From Nissolia schottii (Eukaryota > Streptophyta > Magnoliopsida > Fabales > Fabaceae): DNA of 64,000 bases. Positions 35,846 to 48,300 of the stretch are shown piece after piece. The notes under the pieces are model-generated. The model saw nothing but the letters and a program-made list of their open reading frames with translations, was not told the DNA's origin and searched no databases. The first letter of the stretch is position 1. Every line of letters begins with the position of its first letter. The stretch lies in the NCBI GenBank assembly GCA_003254905.1, contig QANU01001671.1, positions 440,717 to 504,716 of the forward strand. Reading direction: 5' to 3'. The translations under genes and the position numbers were made by a program.

Positions 35846-35917
35846 AACACAGATGGTATTAAAACCCGGGACTATTGCTTGGAAGGCAATTACCCTAACC
35901 GTTGGACTACAAAGGCT
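35846..35917 (-). pseudogene. tRNA-Gly(UCC) pseudogene
   Basis: On the minus strand the D-arm and anticodon arm are nearly intact (TAGTCCAACGGTTAGGGTAA, TTGCCTTCCAAGCAA; anticodon TCC). The T-loop reads GGGTTTTAATACC instead of GGTTCGA-type, and the 3' acceptor strand does not pair with GCCTTTG. It is therefore a decayed tRNA. Confidence 0.75.
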
Positions 35918-36246
35918 GATCGTGTTAGTACATTGTTTAACTTAAGATAAATACAATTAAAACTCTAATAAATAAAGCTTAAAAAAGGCCGAGAATACCA
36001 AGATTACCCTTCACCGGTACGAATTATGTTGGGTCCAATTCAGGAGGGAAATGCACACGGAGTCTTTGGGCAGAGCAACGAATCCATCCACAAAGCGCAA
36101 GCGAAGAACACGCTTCGTCGCGTCTCAACAATCTCGAATGCCCGATCCACTCATCCCTTCACATTCCATCTCATTCTCTCCTCTTTCACGTTTTGCTATT
36201 CAACCAACAACAACAACAGCATGATCCGGCGTCGTTTTCCGTTACC

Positions 36247-36276
36247 ATGATCGCCACGCCATTCGCGTTGCCATGA
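36247..36276 (+). promoter_or_regulatory. Upstream ORF overlapping a PIEZO start codon
   Basis: ATG at 36247 opens a nine-codon frame (MIATPFALP) whose TGA stop at 36274-36276 overlaps the next ATG at 36273, forming ATGA. That second ATG is in frame with the PIEZO protein, 12 codons ahead of the ATG preferred by family comparison (36309). Such an arrangement could limit or redirect initiation. Confidence 0.5.
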
Positions 36277-36308
36277 GAAGCGAGAGCTTCGCATTTGCCT
36301 TCACTCCC

Positions 36309-39300
36309 ATGGCAAGGTTTATCCCTGCATTCGCATTGCCTGTGCTCTTTCTCACAGGTTTTCTTCCTTCACCCTTCACCTTTCTCATGAACCTACATTT
36401 TTCAATATTAAAATAATACTCGTATTATCATAATTAAGCTCATCACGTTGTTTTCTACAGCTGGCTAATTAAGTAAGATTGACTTGTGCGGTTCGTTTTT
36501 CACTACAGACAAACGCTACAAATTATAATTATAATTCTATGCATATTCGTTACTTATGGTTTTACTCTGTTTCATGCAGCTTCTGTACTTAACTGGAGTC
36601 TCATATCTTTGGTTGATTTGTTAGCATTCCTTTGCATTCAGTACAGTGCACCTAGAAAGAGTGAGATGCTTGCTTATACATGAATTTTCTGCCTATTTTA
36701 TAAGGAATTTGTAATTATGCTTCTATAATTTGATCACTTGGTAGTTGTTACGGTTTTTGTTGTATATCAGACTTGAATCTAATTATTGCCTTTTATTTGA
36801 TGTAACCAACTTCTCAATTTTTTTTTTATTCGTGCTAATAGGCTCTCGTTTCCATCCACAATCTTTGATATCATGGTCCGTCCTTATATTATCCTCTTTG
36901 ACACTCCTCTTGCACGCGATATTTCATATTGTTTTGGTCATTGAGGGGGACCGGTGGAGTACCGCCGATGCTCAGTGGGCTAAGCTAATTGGACTAATAA
37001 GGTGATTGAACTTTATCTGTCTTTTGGTTCTTCATACTATAGAATTTTTCTCCTAGGTGTATCACCACTCGCATTACAGCGCAATGACACTATATGAAAT
37101 GGTTTTGCAGAGTGCAGTCTTGGAGGACATTTCTCAAAGAGTACTTCTTGGTCATGCAAGTATTAGCAACCCTTCTTTCTCTATTTGAGATATATGGAAA
37201 TCGAATTGGTCAAGGAGCCTGGAGATATTTTCATTCTGGGCATCTATGTTCTAATGTTGGGCTGATAGGTTTGTCATAGAACTACTCTCTTTACCCTTAC
37301 TCTTGCTCTGGGATAGGGTTGGTGTTTATGGCTTCTCTCTGGTGCCCTGCTACTCATGTTTGTTTAAAGGGAGGTACCATTACTGCTATAGGGAGGGACT
37401 TATGGCATTCTTGATTATTTCTAGTATGTTTCTTTCAAGGTTTGTACTTGACTTGTTCTCTCTGAAAAAAATTTGTTTTCTACAGAGAGAAGGTTTGTCC
37501 TGAAACTAATGTTAGAGATATTAACAAAAGCCTTGATTATTGTAATCTCTTCAGTCAAGTGCTCAGGAGTTTAATCCTTGCTTTGCTTTAAATTAACTTT
37601 TTCTTTTAACACAATATAATATGTGAACAACTGAATAACAATAGTCAACCAATTTCCCTGTCTCTATGAAATAATTGTAACATGGATGTTGATTTCTGTG
37701 CTGCAGGATCTCATCTCAGGGGCTTGTGCTTCTTATTGTTGCCTGCTATACAACTAATTGCTGGGATTAGTCATGCGTCTTGGGTTTCTTTTCCTTTTTT
37801 CATTTGTAGTAGTATAGGTCTAATTTATTGGTCATGGACGAGCAATTACTTAGGTATCTTTCGGTAAGATCCCTCATCTCCAAACAAAAAAATATGACAA
37901 TGCATACTGTTTTGTTGTTATTGTAGAATTGTAATTTAAATGGTTCACTGGTTCTGGTTTTTATGAACTTGAAGGTGGTGGAGATTCCTTCTCTTTTATG
38001 CGGGCTTCAATATCATCTTGCTGTACATATATCAACTTCCCATTGAGCTCCCCGAGACATTTAGGTTGATTTTTTTCCACTTTGGGCTGTTCAAACTTTC
38101 CACAAAATCAGAATGGTCAGAAGTTTGTTCTGGTCTTTCACTTCTACTTTTTTACATTATGGTAAGAATATTTAATGCTCCCATAATGCAGTTCTGTTTT
38201 GAACAAAACTGGCTGATTGAAACGCCCATGACAATGCCTTTTGCTTTATTGTTTATGGGCGATTACTCCACTGCTCTCTTTCCCATTAACAGAGCTGGCT
38301 GGTACATGCCTGATTTCCTTTATCAACATTTTTGAGTCAACTGTGAATCTGTTCAAGAAATTTTTTTAACAAGTAATGACTAGTCTGTGGCTTGAACTCC
38401 AATTGTCTGGTGTTTAGATCAAGTAGGAAAATTTACATCCTTCTCAAAGGGATTAAAGATCAGCATGATATATCAGATGATGGAGACCTAGGTCGTACAC
38501 TATACAACTGTGTTGCTTTTTTATTTAGATAAGCTTAAACATCGTTATGGATTGCTTTCTTGTGTTGTGGCAAATGTCTGGAGGAAAGGAATGCATTGGT
38601 CACATATTGTATAGTGTTGGATTGTGGTATTGTGTGACACTTTACTGGGATGATGAACTCATCCAAGTAGTTGGCCTGAAAAATCTTCTTTTTTTTAGAA
38701 GATTTCCTCTTCTTTGGTCACCAACCTTCAATTATCCCTTGCTTCAGCTATCCTGGATTAGAAGTGAGCTAGCTGATATGGAAATCATCATATCAACAAG
38801 AGAAAGTGACTTGACCGAGCAGCTTCTTCCCAAAATGCATTCTAATTTTGTTCACGAGTCAAGGTAATTAAGAATAAGCAGCATTCTCATTTGATCCTTC
38901 TTCCTTGCTTTTGTTTCTTTCCCTTGTGTCTAAGTAATCCAGTTTTGAAACTTGTTGCTGTGATTATTGTTTGGTCCAAGTGCATCACTATGTTTGCTTG
39001 TTTCCACTTATTCATGCAATAGTTCACCCGGGTTCTCCTGCGGAGATGATACTGGCAATATTAATAAGATGATTTAAAGTCAACACATGATAGATGATAC
39101 TAATCTTCATTGGGCTTTACTATTTTTTTTTGGTTGTCTGAAGCAGAATAGTTAAAATATCTTGTTTATGTAGTTACATTACTCTTCTTGCCTGGCTAAG
39201 AAGTTTCTCATGTAACAAGTTGCCTGAATTGGGCTCCTTCGCCAAAATATTTTTTTCCCCTTTATTATCTAGTCAAATCCATTGCCTTACTATCTTGGTT

Positions 39301-42300
39301 TGTAAGTTGAAACTCAGTTCCAACTTTAAACAAGTTTTCTGTTTGAAATATTTCTAAATATAGTATTCACTAGAAGTAGCTACTAGGTGTCTCCATCCGG
39401 TTGGCTGCTTCTTAAACCTTTTAATTTTATTTTATTTTTTGATTTCTTTTGGGAGGAAGCTCTCTAATATTTCATTTATCTGTTGGTTCTGTAATTCTCT
39501 GACAGGTCTGGTGTAAGGCATATGAATTTCTTATTGCAAGGAGCTGTTTCTCGGTCGTTTAGTATTAACTTTTTAACATATGGTTTTCCGGTACTCCTTC
39601 CATATCCATATTTATTGAGTTTCCTTTCCCCTTTCCCCTTTCATTGGTAAATCATTTAATTGATAAAATCCTGTGCAGAATTCGTGTCCATTGTTTGGTT
39701 TGACATATGCAACTATGAAGTAACATAAACTGTTCTCTACAAGAATAGGCAATCATCCAGTTTTTTTTGGTAGGTAAAAAGTCGCTGTGTTAGGGGTGAG
39801 AAAATTAAAATGGGTATTTATGATTCATTTATACTTAGCTGATTTAGAACCACGATCTCATCCTCGTTCTGAAAGAAGAAATGGAGCCATTAGATCCTAG
39901 TTGCTGGCTTGACCAATGAAACCATTTATTTGGCCATAAAAGAATATGTCAAGGGTGCTAGGTAAAGTATGCAAAGTTGTTAATAAATCATCTTTTTTTT
40001 TTTCCTGCAATAACTGATTACGGAGTTTAGAGTGAGACTTTCGAATTTTGAGGTCGTGGTGACAGTTGAGGATTATTTTAATTGGTGAAGAGTTCAACAC
40101 ATGACCCATCCAAAATTCTTCATGATAAAGGATTTGCATGCTTTATCATTATAGGACTTAGCTGGTTTTTGTATCGTAGTGAGGATGTCTGAGTTACATT
40201 CTCTTGTAATAAAATTTACTTCTCTATCAGAAAAAGAAGATAATCTTGGATAAAATGGAGCCTATTATCTAGTTCTCTCTTGTAACCCCCCACTTCCTTT
40301 CCTTGTGAACTTTGCACAACAAATATTTTAAGAGTTGATTAGTTGCATTAATTGGTGCACCTGGCAGGTTTCCTTGCTGGCTCTATCATTTTGGAGTTAC
40401 CACTTTGCAAGTCTGTGTTCATTTGGATTACTTGCTTATGTGGGATATGTATTGTATGCCTTCCCTTCCATGTTTCGGTTGCACCGATTGAATGGTGTGC
40501 TTCTTGTTTTCATTCTTTTATGGGCAGCAAGTACGTATATCTTTAACGTAGCATTCAATGTGTCAAATACCAAATTATGGAAGGTACATATTACTATAGG
40601 CTATGGGAGATCTTACAATTATGTTAAAATCTTTTTGTTAACATCTTTTGGTACTCAATTTCAGGATATGGAGATATGGGAAACTATAGGCTTGTGGCAT
40701 TACTCTATCCCAGGATACTACTTGCTAGCTCAATTTGCTCTTGGTTTTCTTATCGCTATATGTAATCTCGTGAACAGTTCAGTGTTATTATGCATTAGTG
40801 ATCAAGGACAGTTAACAATTGATGAATCTATTGTAGAAGGTGAGACAACTAGGAGGTCGGAATAGACAATGCTTACTACTTTGTGAAGTTATGATTTTCC
40901 AGTGCTTTACCATACACCTTGTTAGTGAATTATGATGAAATGATGAACACAGGTCACCAGGTTAAATATACTTTATTTCTATCACTTTTACAAAACATGT
41001 ACTATAAAATAAGTGCATTAACATATGGCTCTGTCATCTGGAAAAAAAAATGTCTCGCTGCTTTGCGTGGATGAGTTCTATTTTTTCTAACACATTTAAA
41101 TTTGATGTGTGGATTGACTTTCAGTATACTGATTTCACATTTAGGATAAGATTTATTTAGTTCATCTGGTGTATGCTTTATAGTATCAGTGCCACATATT
41201 TTCATTGAAATAGTATCATCTTGTTCAATTCACATGTTTCACACCTCTGGGGAAAATACAAGTTTTCACCCAGGTAAATTAAATCTTTTCTTTGCCATGG
41301 TACCTTGTCCATGTAAAGCCAAAGCAACACGTGCTGCTAATTTTTGACTTTTGAAAACACCACTGACAGGTCAATGTGTTGAGTTGGTATTGGTTTCTGC
41401 TCGCGTCCTGGAATTTTTATCAGACACTCATATCACAGCTGATTGTTTCTCTAGTATTAAAACCACGTTTGACTGTGCTGAGGATAAAATGTCTTTTTGT
41501 TTGTTTGTTGTTATTGTTGTCAAATTTATAGAGGAAGAAGAAGCTGCAATATTAGTTGTGGCAACAATAGCTTGGGGACTACGCAAGTGCTCACATGCTG
41601 TAATGCTGATATTGATATTTCTTATAGCAATAAGGCCTGGTCTCATTCACACTGTCTATAGTAAGTTTGATGTCTATTATTTGCTGCAAATAGAGAATTG
41701 TTTACTGCTTCCTTCACCATTTTTTGTTGACTTTACACTTTGATCAACCATTAGTGTACGGAGTTTTACAATTCTAGTGAACTACATGGTCCCACCTGGT
41801 TAAATAATTCAAGTTCTCTGGTGAAGTGAAAACCATACGTTACTATAATGATGTGGCTCTTTCCTGTTTAATTATAGTGTGGAGACTGGAAAGTTTTGCA
41901 CTGACTATTGATTAAATGTCAAATTTTCTTGAAACATTTGTCTTTAGTTTGATTGCTGTAGCAGTATTCCTAATTTACTAACAGCTTACTCTTTCTGCAT
42001 GCAGTGATTTTCTTTTTGGTTTATCTTTTAAGCGATGCATTGAAGTGTAAACTACGCCAAGCTATTATCCTTTTATGTGAGGTGCAGTTTGCAATTCAAT
42101 TCATTCTTCAACTCGATCTGATCTCCCAAACTTTGGATCAGAAGGATTCATACTCTTTCCAAATTCTCTCACAACTAGGTAAATACTTTAAAAATTACCT
42201 TTTATTTTCTTATTGGACACCTGTTGGTACTTTTGTGGTGCAAATGTAAAATTTCTATTGCCTTCAACAAAGTCATTCCATTTTTTATATTGTCATTCTT

Positions 42301-45300
42301 CTTTTGAATGTTGCAGGCTTGCTTAATCATATTCATTCAGTGGATTTCTTCAAAATATCGATTCTTGCTTGCTTGTGTGCAATTCACAATCATGGACTTC
42401 AAACACTCCTTTTATTTTCTGCTATTGTACGGCACACATCTTGCCCTCCTTTTGGGTTTAGCATCTTGAGAGCTGGCTTGCTCAGACCTGTTCATTTATC
42501 TGGTTATAGTCCAAGATCTACTGAAATCCAGGGAACTAATGGTACAACTCCAGTAAATGGAAAATTTGTTATCTTATGGGCCAAAACAGCAAATATTGCA
42601 AGATTATGGTGTTTTTTTTAACATTTTACCTTTTTATGGGCCAACTTTTGAAATTGCCAATTTAAATGGAAAAATAATAATAAAAACTTCGAAATTGCCA
42701 ATTTCATAATTTGGCCCCATACACAAGTAAAATGTTAAAAACACCATAATCTTATATTTTTCAACACCCATAACCATACATCAGTAGTTTTTCCCTAGTA
42801 AATATCGTCTATCCCCTAGAAATTCCATACTATTTGGTTTTGCTAAATGAATTTAATGTTTTTAAATTGATAATTACCCTTCTGCCGACTTGATTGGTTT
42901 ATGCACATATTTAGTCAGAAGTTTCCCAATGCTGCATGGCAATATTCTAACCATATTATTTTGATTATTCAGAGAGGAAGATGACATCATATTTGAACGT
43001 CATAAGACAGAGTTTCCTTTCTGTTTATCGGTTATGTGGCAAATACATTGCCTTCCTGACAGTTCTTTTCAGTGTATACCTTTGCAAACCCAACTATGCG
43101 TCATTTGGTTACTTATTCTTTCTTCTACTGTGGATAAGTGGAAGACAACTCGTGGGACAAACTAGAAAGCATCTTTGGTATCCTATGCAAGTGTACGCCG
43201 TAATGGTCTTTGTCTGCATTTACAGCATTGGTGTCTTTTCCAGCTCTAAGATGAAGTTTCCCATTATTATTGATCTTCAAGCTGCATTTGGCTATAACCC
43301 AGAAGATTCAATGTTGCAAAACATTTGGGAATCCTTGGCTGTTTTGGTAGTGATGCAATTATATAGCTACGAAAGGAGGCAGAGCAAAAGCTCTGGATTA
43401 AATGGCTATGATGCAGCAGAAATAGGACCTTTTGCATTTACTAGACGTCTTCTGATTCGGCATACTGAGAAAATCTTATCTCTTGCTTTGTTTTATGCAT
43501 CACTATCACCTATAAGTGCATTTGGTTTCTTGTATCTGCTTGGTTTAATTAATTGTTCAAGGTTACCAAAGTCTTCTCAGATCCCTGCTAAAGTATTTCT
43601 AGTTTATTCAGGACTTCTCGTAATGGTTGAATATCTTTTCCAGATGTGGGGAGGTCAGGCTGAGATGTTCCCTGGTCAAGAGCATTCACAGTTATCCTTA
43701 TTTATGGGTTTGCAGTTGTATGAGCCTGGTTTTAAAGGTTTAGAGTCAGGGCTGAGGGGAAAGATCGTGGTGATTGTAGCATGTATACTTCAATACAATG
43801 TTTTTCATTGGTTGGAGAAGATGCCATATGCAAATGGAAATGTAGGAAAATGGGATGAATCTTGTCCTCTATTCAACCCGGTAGAAGTTCCTAATGAACA
43901 TACTGCATGTACCCCAGAAAGCAACCTATGCGGAAATCCTAATTCACCAACAATTAAACAGGGTTCAAGGAGTCATTCATGGCCAAAAGTGAATTCTGCA
44001 CTATCCCAAGGGCCAGATTCTGGGAACGAAAGAGACAGTGCCAAAAAATTTCGACATTTTCATTTTTGGGAGAGTTCCAAGGATAGCTTTAAGTGGAATA
44101 GAAAGCGGATTCTTTTCTTGAGAAAAGAAAGGTTGGAGATGCAGAAGACTGTTTTAAAAGTATCTTTGAAGTTTTGGATAGAGAATATGTTCACTTTAAT
44201 TGGTCTTGAAATCAACATGATTGCTTTGCTTCTTGCAAGTTTTGCAGTATTAAATGCCATCTCCTTGCTCTATATAGCATCGCTTGCTGCTTGTGTTCTT
44301 CTACATCGGCTCGTTATCAAAAAGTTATGGCCTGTTTTTGTTTTTCTATTTGCTTCTGTAATCACTGTTGAATACTTGGCTATCTGGATGCACCTAACTT
44401 TTACGAACCAACAGACTGAAGCACAAGTGCCATGCCGTGATTGTTGGAGAGTATCAGATATATATTTTAGCTACTGCAGAAAGTGCTGGCTAGGTATCTC
44501 TCCATTAATTTGTGTGTAAATGTTTGCTATCCTACTATGATGTATATATTTTGTGGATATTGTTTATCATGTATAACCAACCTATAAAGAGATATATAAA
44601 AACCATTAAATTGCCTTTTCGCACAAGCTTAAGAAGCTTTTGGGAGAGAAAATTCTTGATTTGGTATCAGAGTCTCCAAAAAGGTCAAGAGTTTGATCCT
44701 TGCCAACCCCGTTTTAAAAAAAATATTGCCCACGCTTCAAGCCAAAAGAGCTCTTGCGTGAGGGGGTGCGTAAAGAGACATATATAAAACGATTCAATTG
44801 TCTCTATTCATCAACTTAAGCTTTGGGGAGAGATGGTTCTTGACATGGTATCAAAGCCTCTATGACCAAAAAGGTCAAAAGTTCGATCCTTACCGACACC
44901 CATTTCAAAAGAATCATCCACGCTTCAAGCCAAAAGAGCTATTGTGTGAGGGAACGTGTAAATAGACATATAAAACCATTCAATTGCTTCTATCCATAAG
45001 CTTAAGCTTTTGAGAGAGATTGTTTTTGGCATGACCTAAGCCTGTCTTTGACACTTCAGAAAATCTCTAACTCGGGACTCGATACTTCTAGCATTTTCCA
45101 TGTGATAACTTTCCCCAAATGATTTATGTTGAATGTGTTAACTGCAGGAATCATTGTTGATGATCGCCGCATGCTAATCAACTATTATGGGGTTTTCATG
45201 CTTTCATGTTTCAAATTCCGTGCTGACCGGTCATCTAGTCTCCCTGGGTTAGACATTTATAAAAAGATACTCTCTCAATGGAGGTCTGCATCTGTACTAA

Positions 45301-48300
45301 GTGATCTTTCCTTTGAAACAAAAGCATACTGGACATTTGTCGATCACCTGAGGCTATATGGTTACTGTCACTTGCTAGATTTTGTTCTTTCGTTAATTTT
45401 GATTACAGGAACTCTTGAATATGACATTCTGCATCTTGGCTACCTTGGTTTTGCTCTGGTTTTCTTCCGAAAGAGGCTAAAAATACTAAAGCAGGGAAAT
45501 AAAATTTTTAGATTCTTGAGGATGTACAATTTTGTCCTTATAGTCTTGTCTCTGGCATATCAATCTCCGTTTGTTGGTGACTTTAGTGAGATCAGATGTG
45601 GTTCAATGGAGTGCATCAATGAATTGGTCGGATTTCACAAGTATGATTACGGGTTCCGAATTACGTCAAGATCAGCATTTGTTGAAATCATCATATTCAT
45701 GTTGGTATCACTACAATCATACATGTTTTCATTTCCAGAGTTTGATTACGTTCCAAAATATCTTGAGAAAGAGCAGATTGGTGCAATAGTGCGACGGCAG
45801 GAGAAGAATGCTGCTTGGAAGACAGCTCAGTTGCGCCACATACGGAAAGCTGAAGAACTGAAGCATCTCCGAAGCTTGCAGGTAGAAAAGATGAAATCGG
45901 AGATGCTAAACCTTCAAAATCAGCTTTATAATATGAGCACTGATGCAAACTGTAGTAATGCTTCTCTCGAATGTGATGGCCTAAGAGCGAGAGGAAACTC
46001 TTCCCTCAATTTGCATAGGGAAAATGAATTCAAGAAGAAAGATCTTGATGTCAATAACGAGTCAATAGGCCCCTCTGATATGAACAAATCACTAAACAAT
46101 GAAAAATCTAGAAGTCCATTGGGACCAGAGTTTTGGAAGCATCCAATGGATTCTCATGGAATTGCTGAGGTAAAGGAAAGAATTAGTAGCAATGAATTTT
46201 TGGATTCTGAAATTAGGGATCGTTATAAAATTCTAGTCAGGAGAAATGCTATAATGTCAGCTGTACATCTCATAGGGAATGGAGTATCTCAAGTGCAATC
46301 TCTTGGAAATATGGCAGTTAATAATCTAATGAACTATCTGAAGATAGAACGTGCAGAACTTGAGTCAAACAAAGATTCTTCGGAGGATGAGGAATACTAT
46401 GAGATTGAGGATCAGAATACGGGAGCAGAACCGCTGGAGCCTACATTTTCCACACACACTGCTTATGAGCATGCAACGCCGGACACTGCCTTGTTTGGAA
46501 TTGGTATTATTATCCGTTACATCTGGTCCCGAATGAGGTCAAATAATGATGTTGTTTGCTATTGCTGCTTTATTCTAATATATCTATGGTACTTCAGTTT
46601 TCTTTCTGTGGTCTACCTAGCAGCTCTCTTCTTATATGCCCTCTGTCAAAATACTGGTCCCAGTTACACATTCTGGATAATTATGCTAATTTATACGGAG
46701 GTGTGCATTTTGCTTCAGTATTTATATCGAATCACCATTCAACACTGTGAGTTTGAATTCCCTGTAAGCTTACTTCAAGATATAGGATTTCCTGTTAAAA
46801 GAATAACTTCATCTTTTGTGACAAGCAACTTACCTTTCTTTCTGGTATATATATTCACTCTCTTGCAAACCTCCATAACTGTGAAGGATGGTGGTTGGAC
46901 AATTGCGGCGGATCTCAGCTTTCACAAGAGAAGAAATCAGAGCTACGTAGAGGATGCAAAGTGCTCCACCTGCCAAGAGAGATTACAGAGACTATTTTTA
47001 CCTCTGAAAAATTTAATGAAACTGTTAATCAGACGACTCTGTAGGTATTGGAAATCATTAACACGGGGTGCAGAAACCCCCCCTTACTTTGTGCAGCTGT
47101 CTATGGAAGTTAATTTGTGGCCTAAAGCGGGAATTCAGCCAAAGAGAATTGAATCAAGAATAAATAAGTTGCTGAAGATCATGCATGATAGGAAATGCAA
47201 AGAGGAGAACCATTATAACTTGCACTCAGCAAGTAGGGTTCGCATACAGAGCATTGAAAAAAGTGAAGAGTGTGAAAATTTGTGTCATGTTGTTTTTGAG
47301 GTGATATACGCCTCCCCTCCATTTGATTTTACTGCTGATGAATGGTACAGTTCATTAACTCCGGCAGCAGATGTTTCCAATGAGATTCGGGAAGCTCAAC
47401 AAGCTGGTATTTTTAAAGAAATTGGTTTTCCATATCGAATACTTTCGATCATTGGTGGTGGAAAAAGGGAAATTGATCTGTATGCCTATATCTTTGGAGC
47501 TGACTTGTATGTTTTCTTCTTAATCGCTATTTTTTATGAGTCAGTTATGAAAGCTAACAGTGAGTTTCTTGAAGTCTATCAGCTTGAAGATCAGTTCCCA
47601 GAAGATTTTGTATTAGTTCTGATGGTAACTTTTTTCATTTTCTTTTTATATATGTATGCTGCCTTAGTTATGTCACATTCTGCTAAATAGAACTCACCCA
47701 TTGTGTTTGAATGATTCATTAGTTCAACGCTCGTTAACATTCAATTATTTGATGAGAAGCATTATCTTCCTTCATGCTTCATTAATATTGTAGAACACGA
47801 TCATAGATTCAGGGATTATGTTTGGTATATTTAGCTTCAATTATTCAATGACTAAAAACATTTAGAAGTAAAGTGATTAAGAGGCCATCTAACATGTGGT
47901 GTTATTTAGAGAAAAAGAATATATTCCACTGATTCAATCAGGTGGGTTTTTAGTTAGTACCCAAACAATGGAATATATGAGCACAGGCCACTACTAATTT
48001 CTTTTACTTCTAGGTTTTTTATGACTTGTGGTCTTATTTTTTCAGAACTTCGTTAACTGTTTTCTGTGCCAAACTGATTGGTTTAATACATTGCACTTTT
48101 TCCATCCAATTTGACCAACACAATTCACCTTATTCAGTTTGTCATGTTTGTAGTAAATTCATTTGTCTGGCTGTTACTAAACAAAGGAACTTAATCTTGC
48201 AGGTTGTCTTTTTCTTGATCGTTCTTGATCGTATCATATATCTCTGTTCATTTGCGACAGTGAAGGTTATTTTCTATTTATTCAACCTTGTTTTATTCAC

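Noticed and set aside
36026-36250. Open frame upstream of PIEZO as part of its protein
   Set aside because: It ends before the PIEZO start in a different frame and lacks PIEZO-like sequence; probably promoter or leader.
41351-41743. Plus-strand frame as an independent gene
   Set aside because: Only 41532-41660 is coding, as PIEZO exon 11; the rest is intron.
44512-44787. Open frame after PIEZO exon 14 as a separate gene
   Set aside because: It lies in the intron and is made of the tandem repeat.
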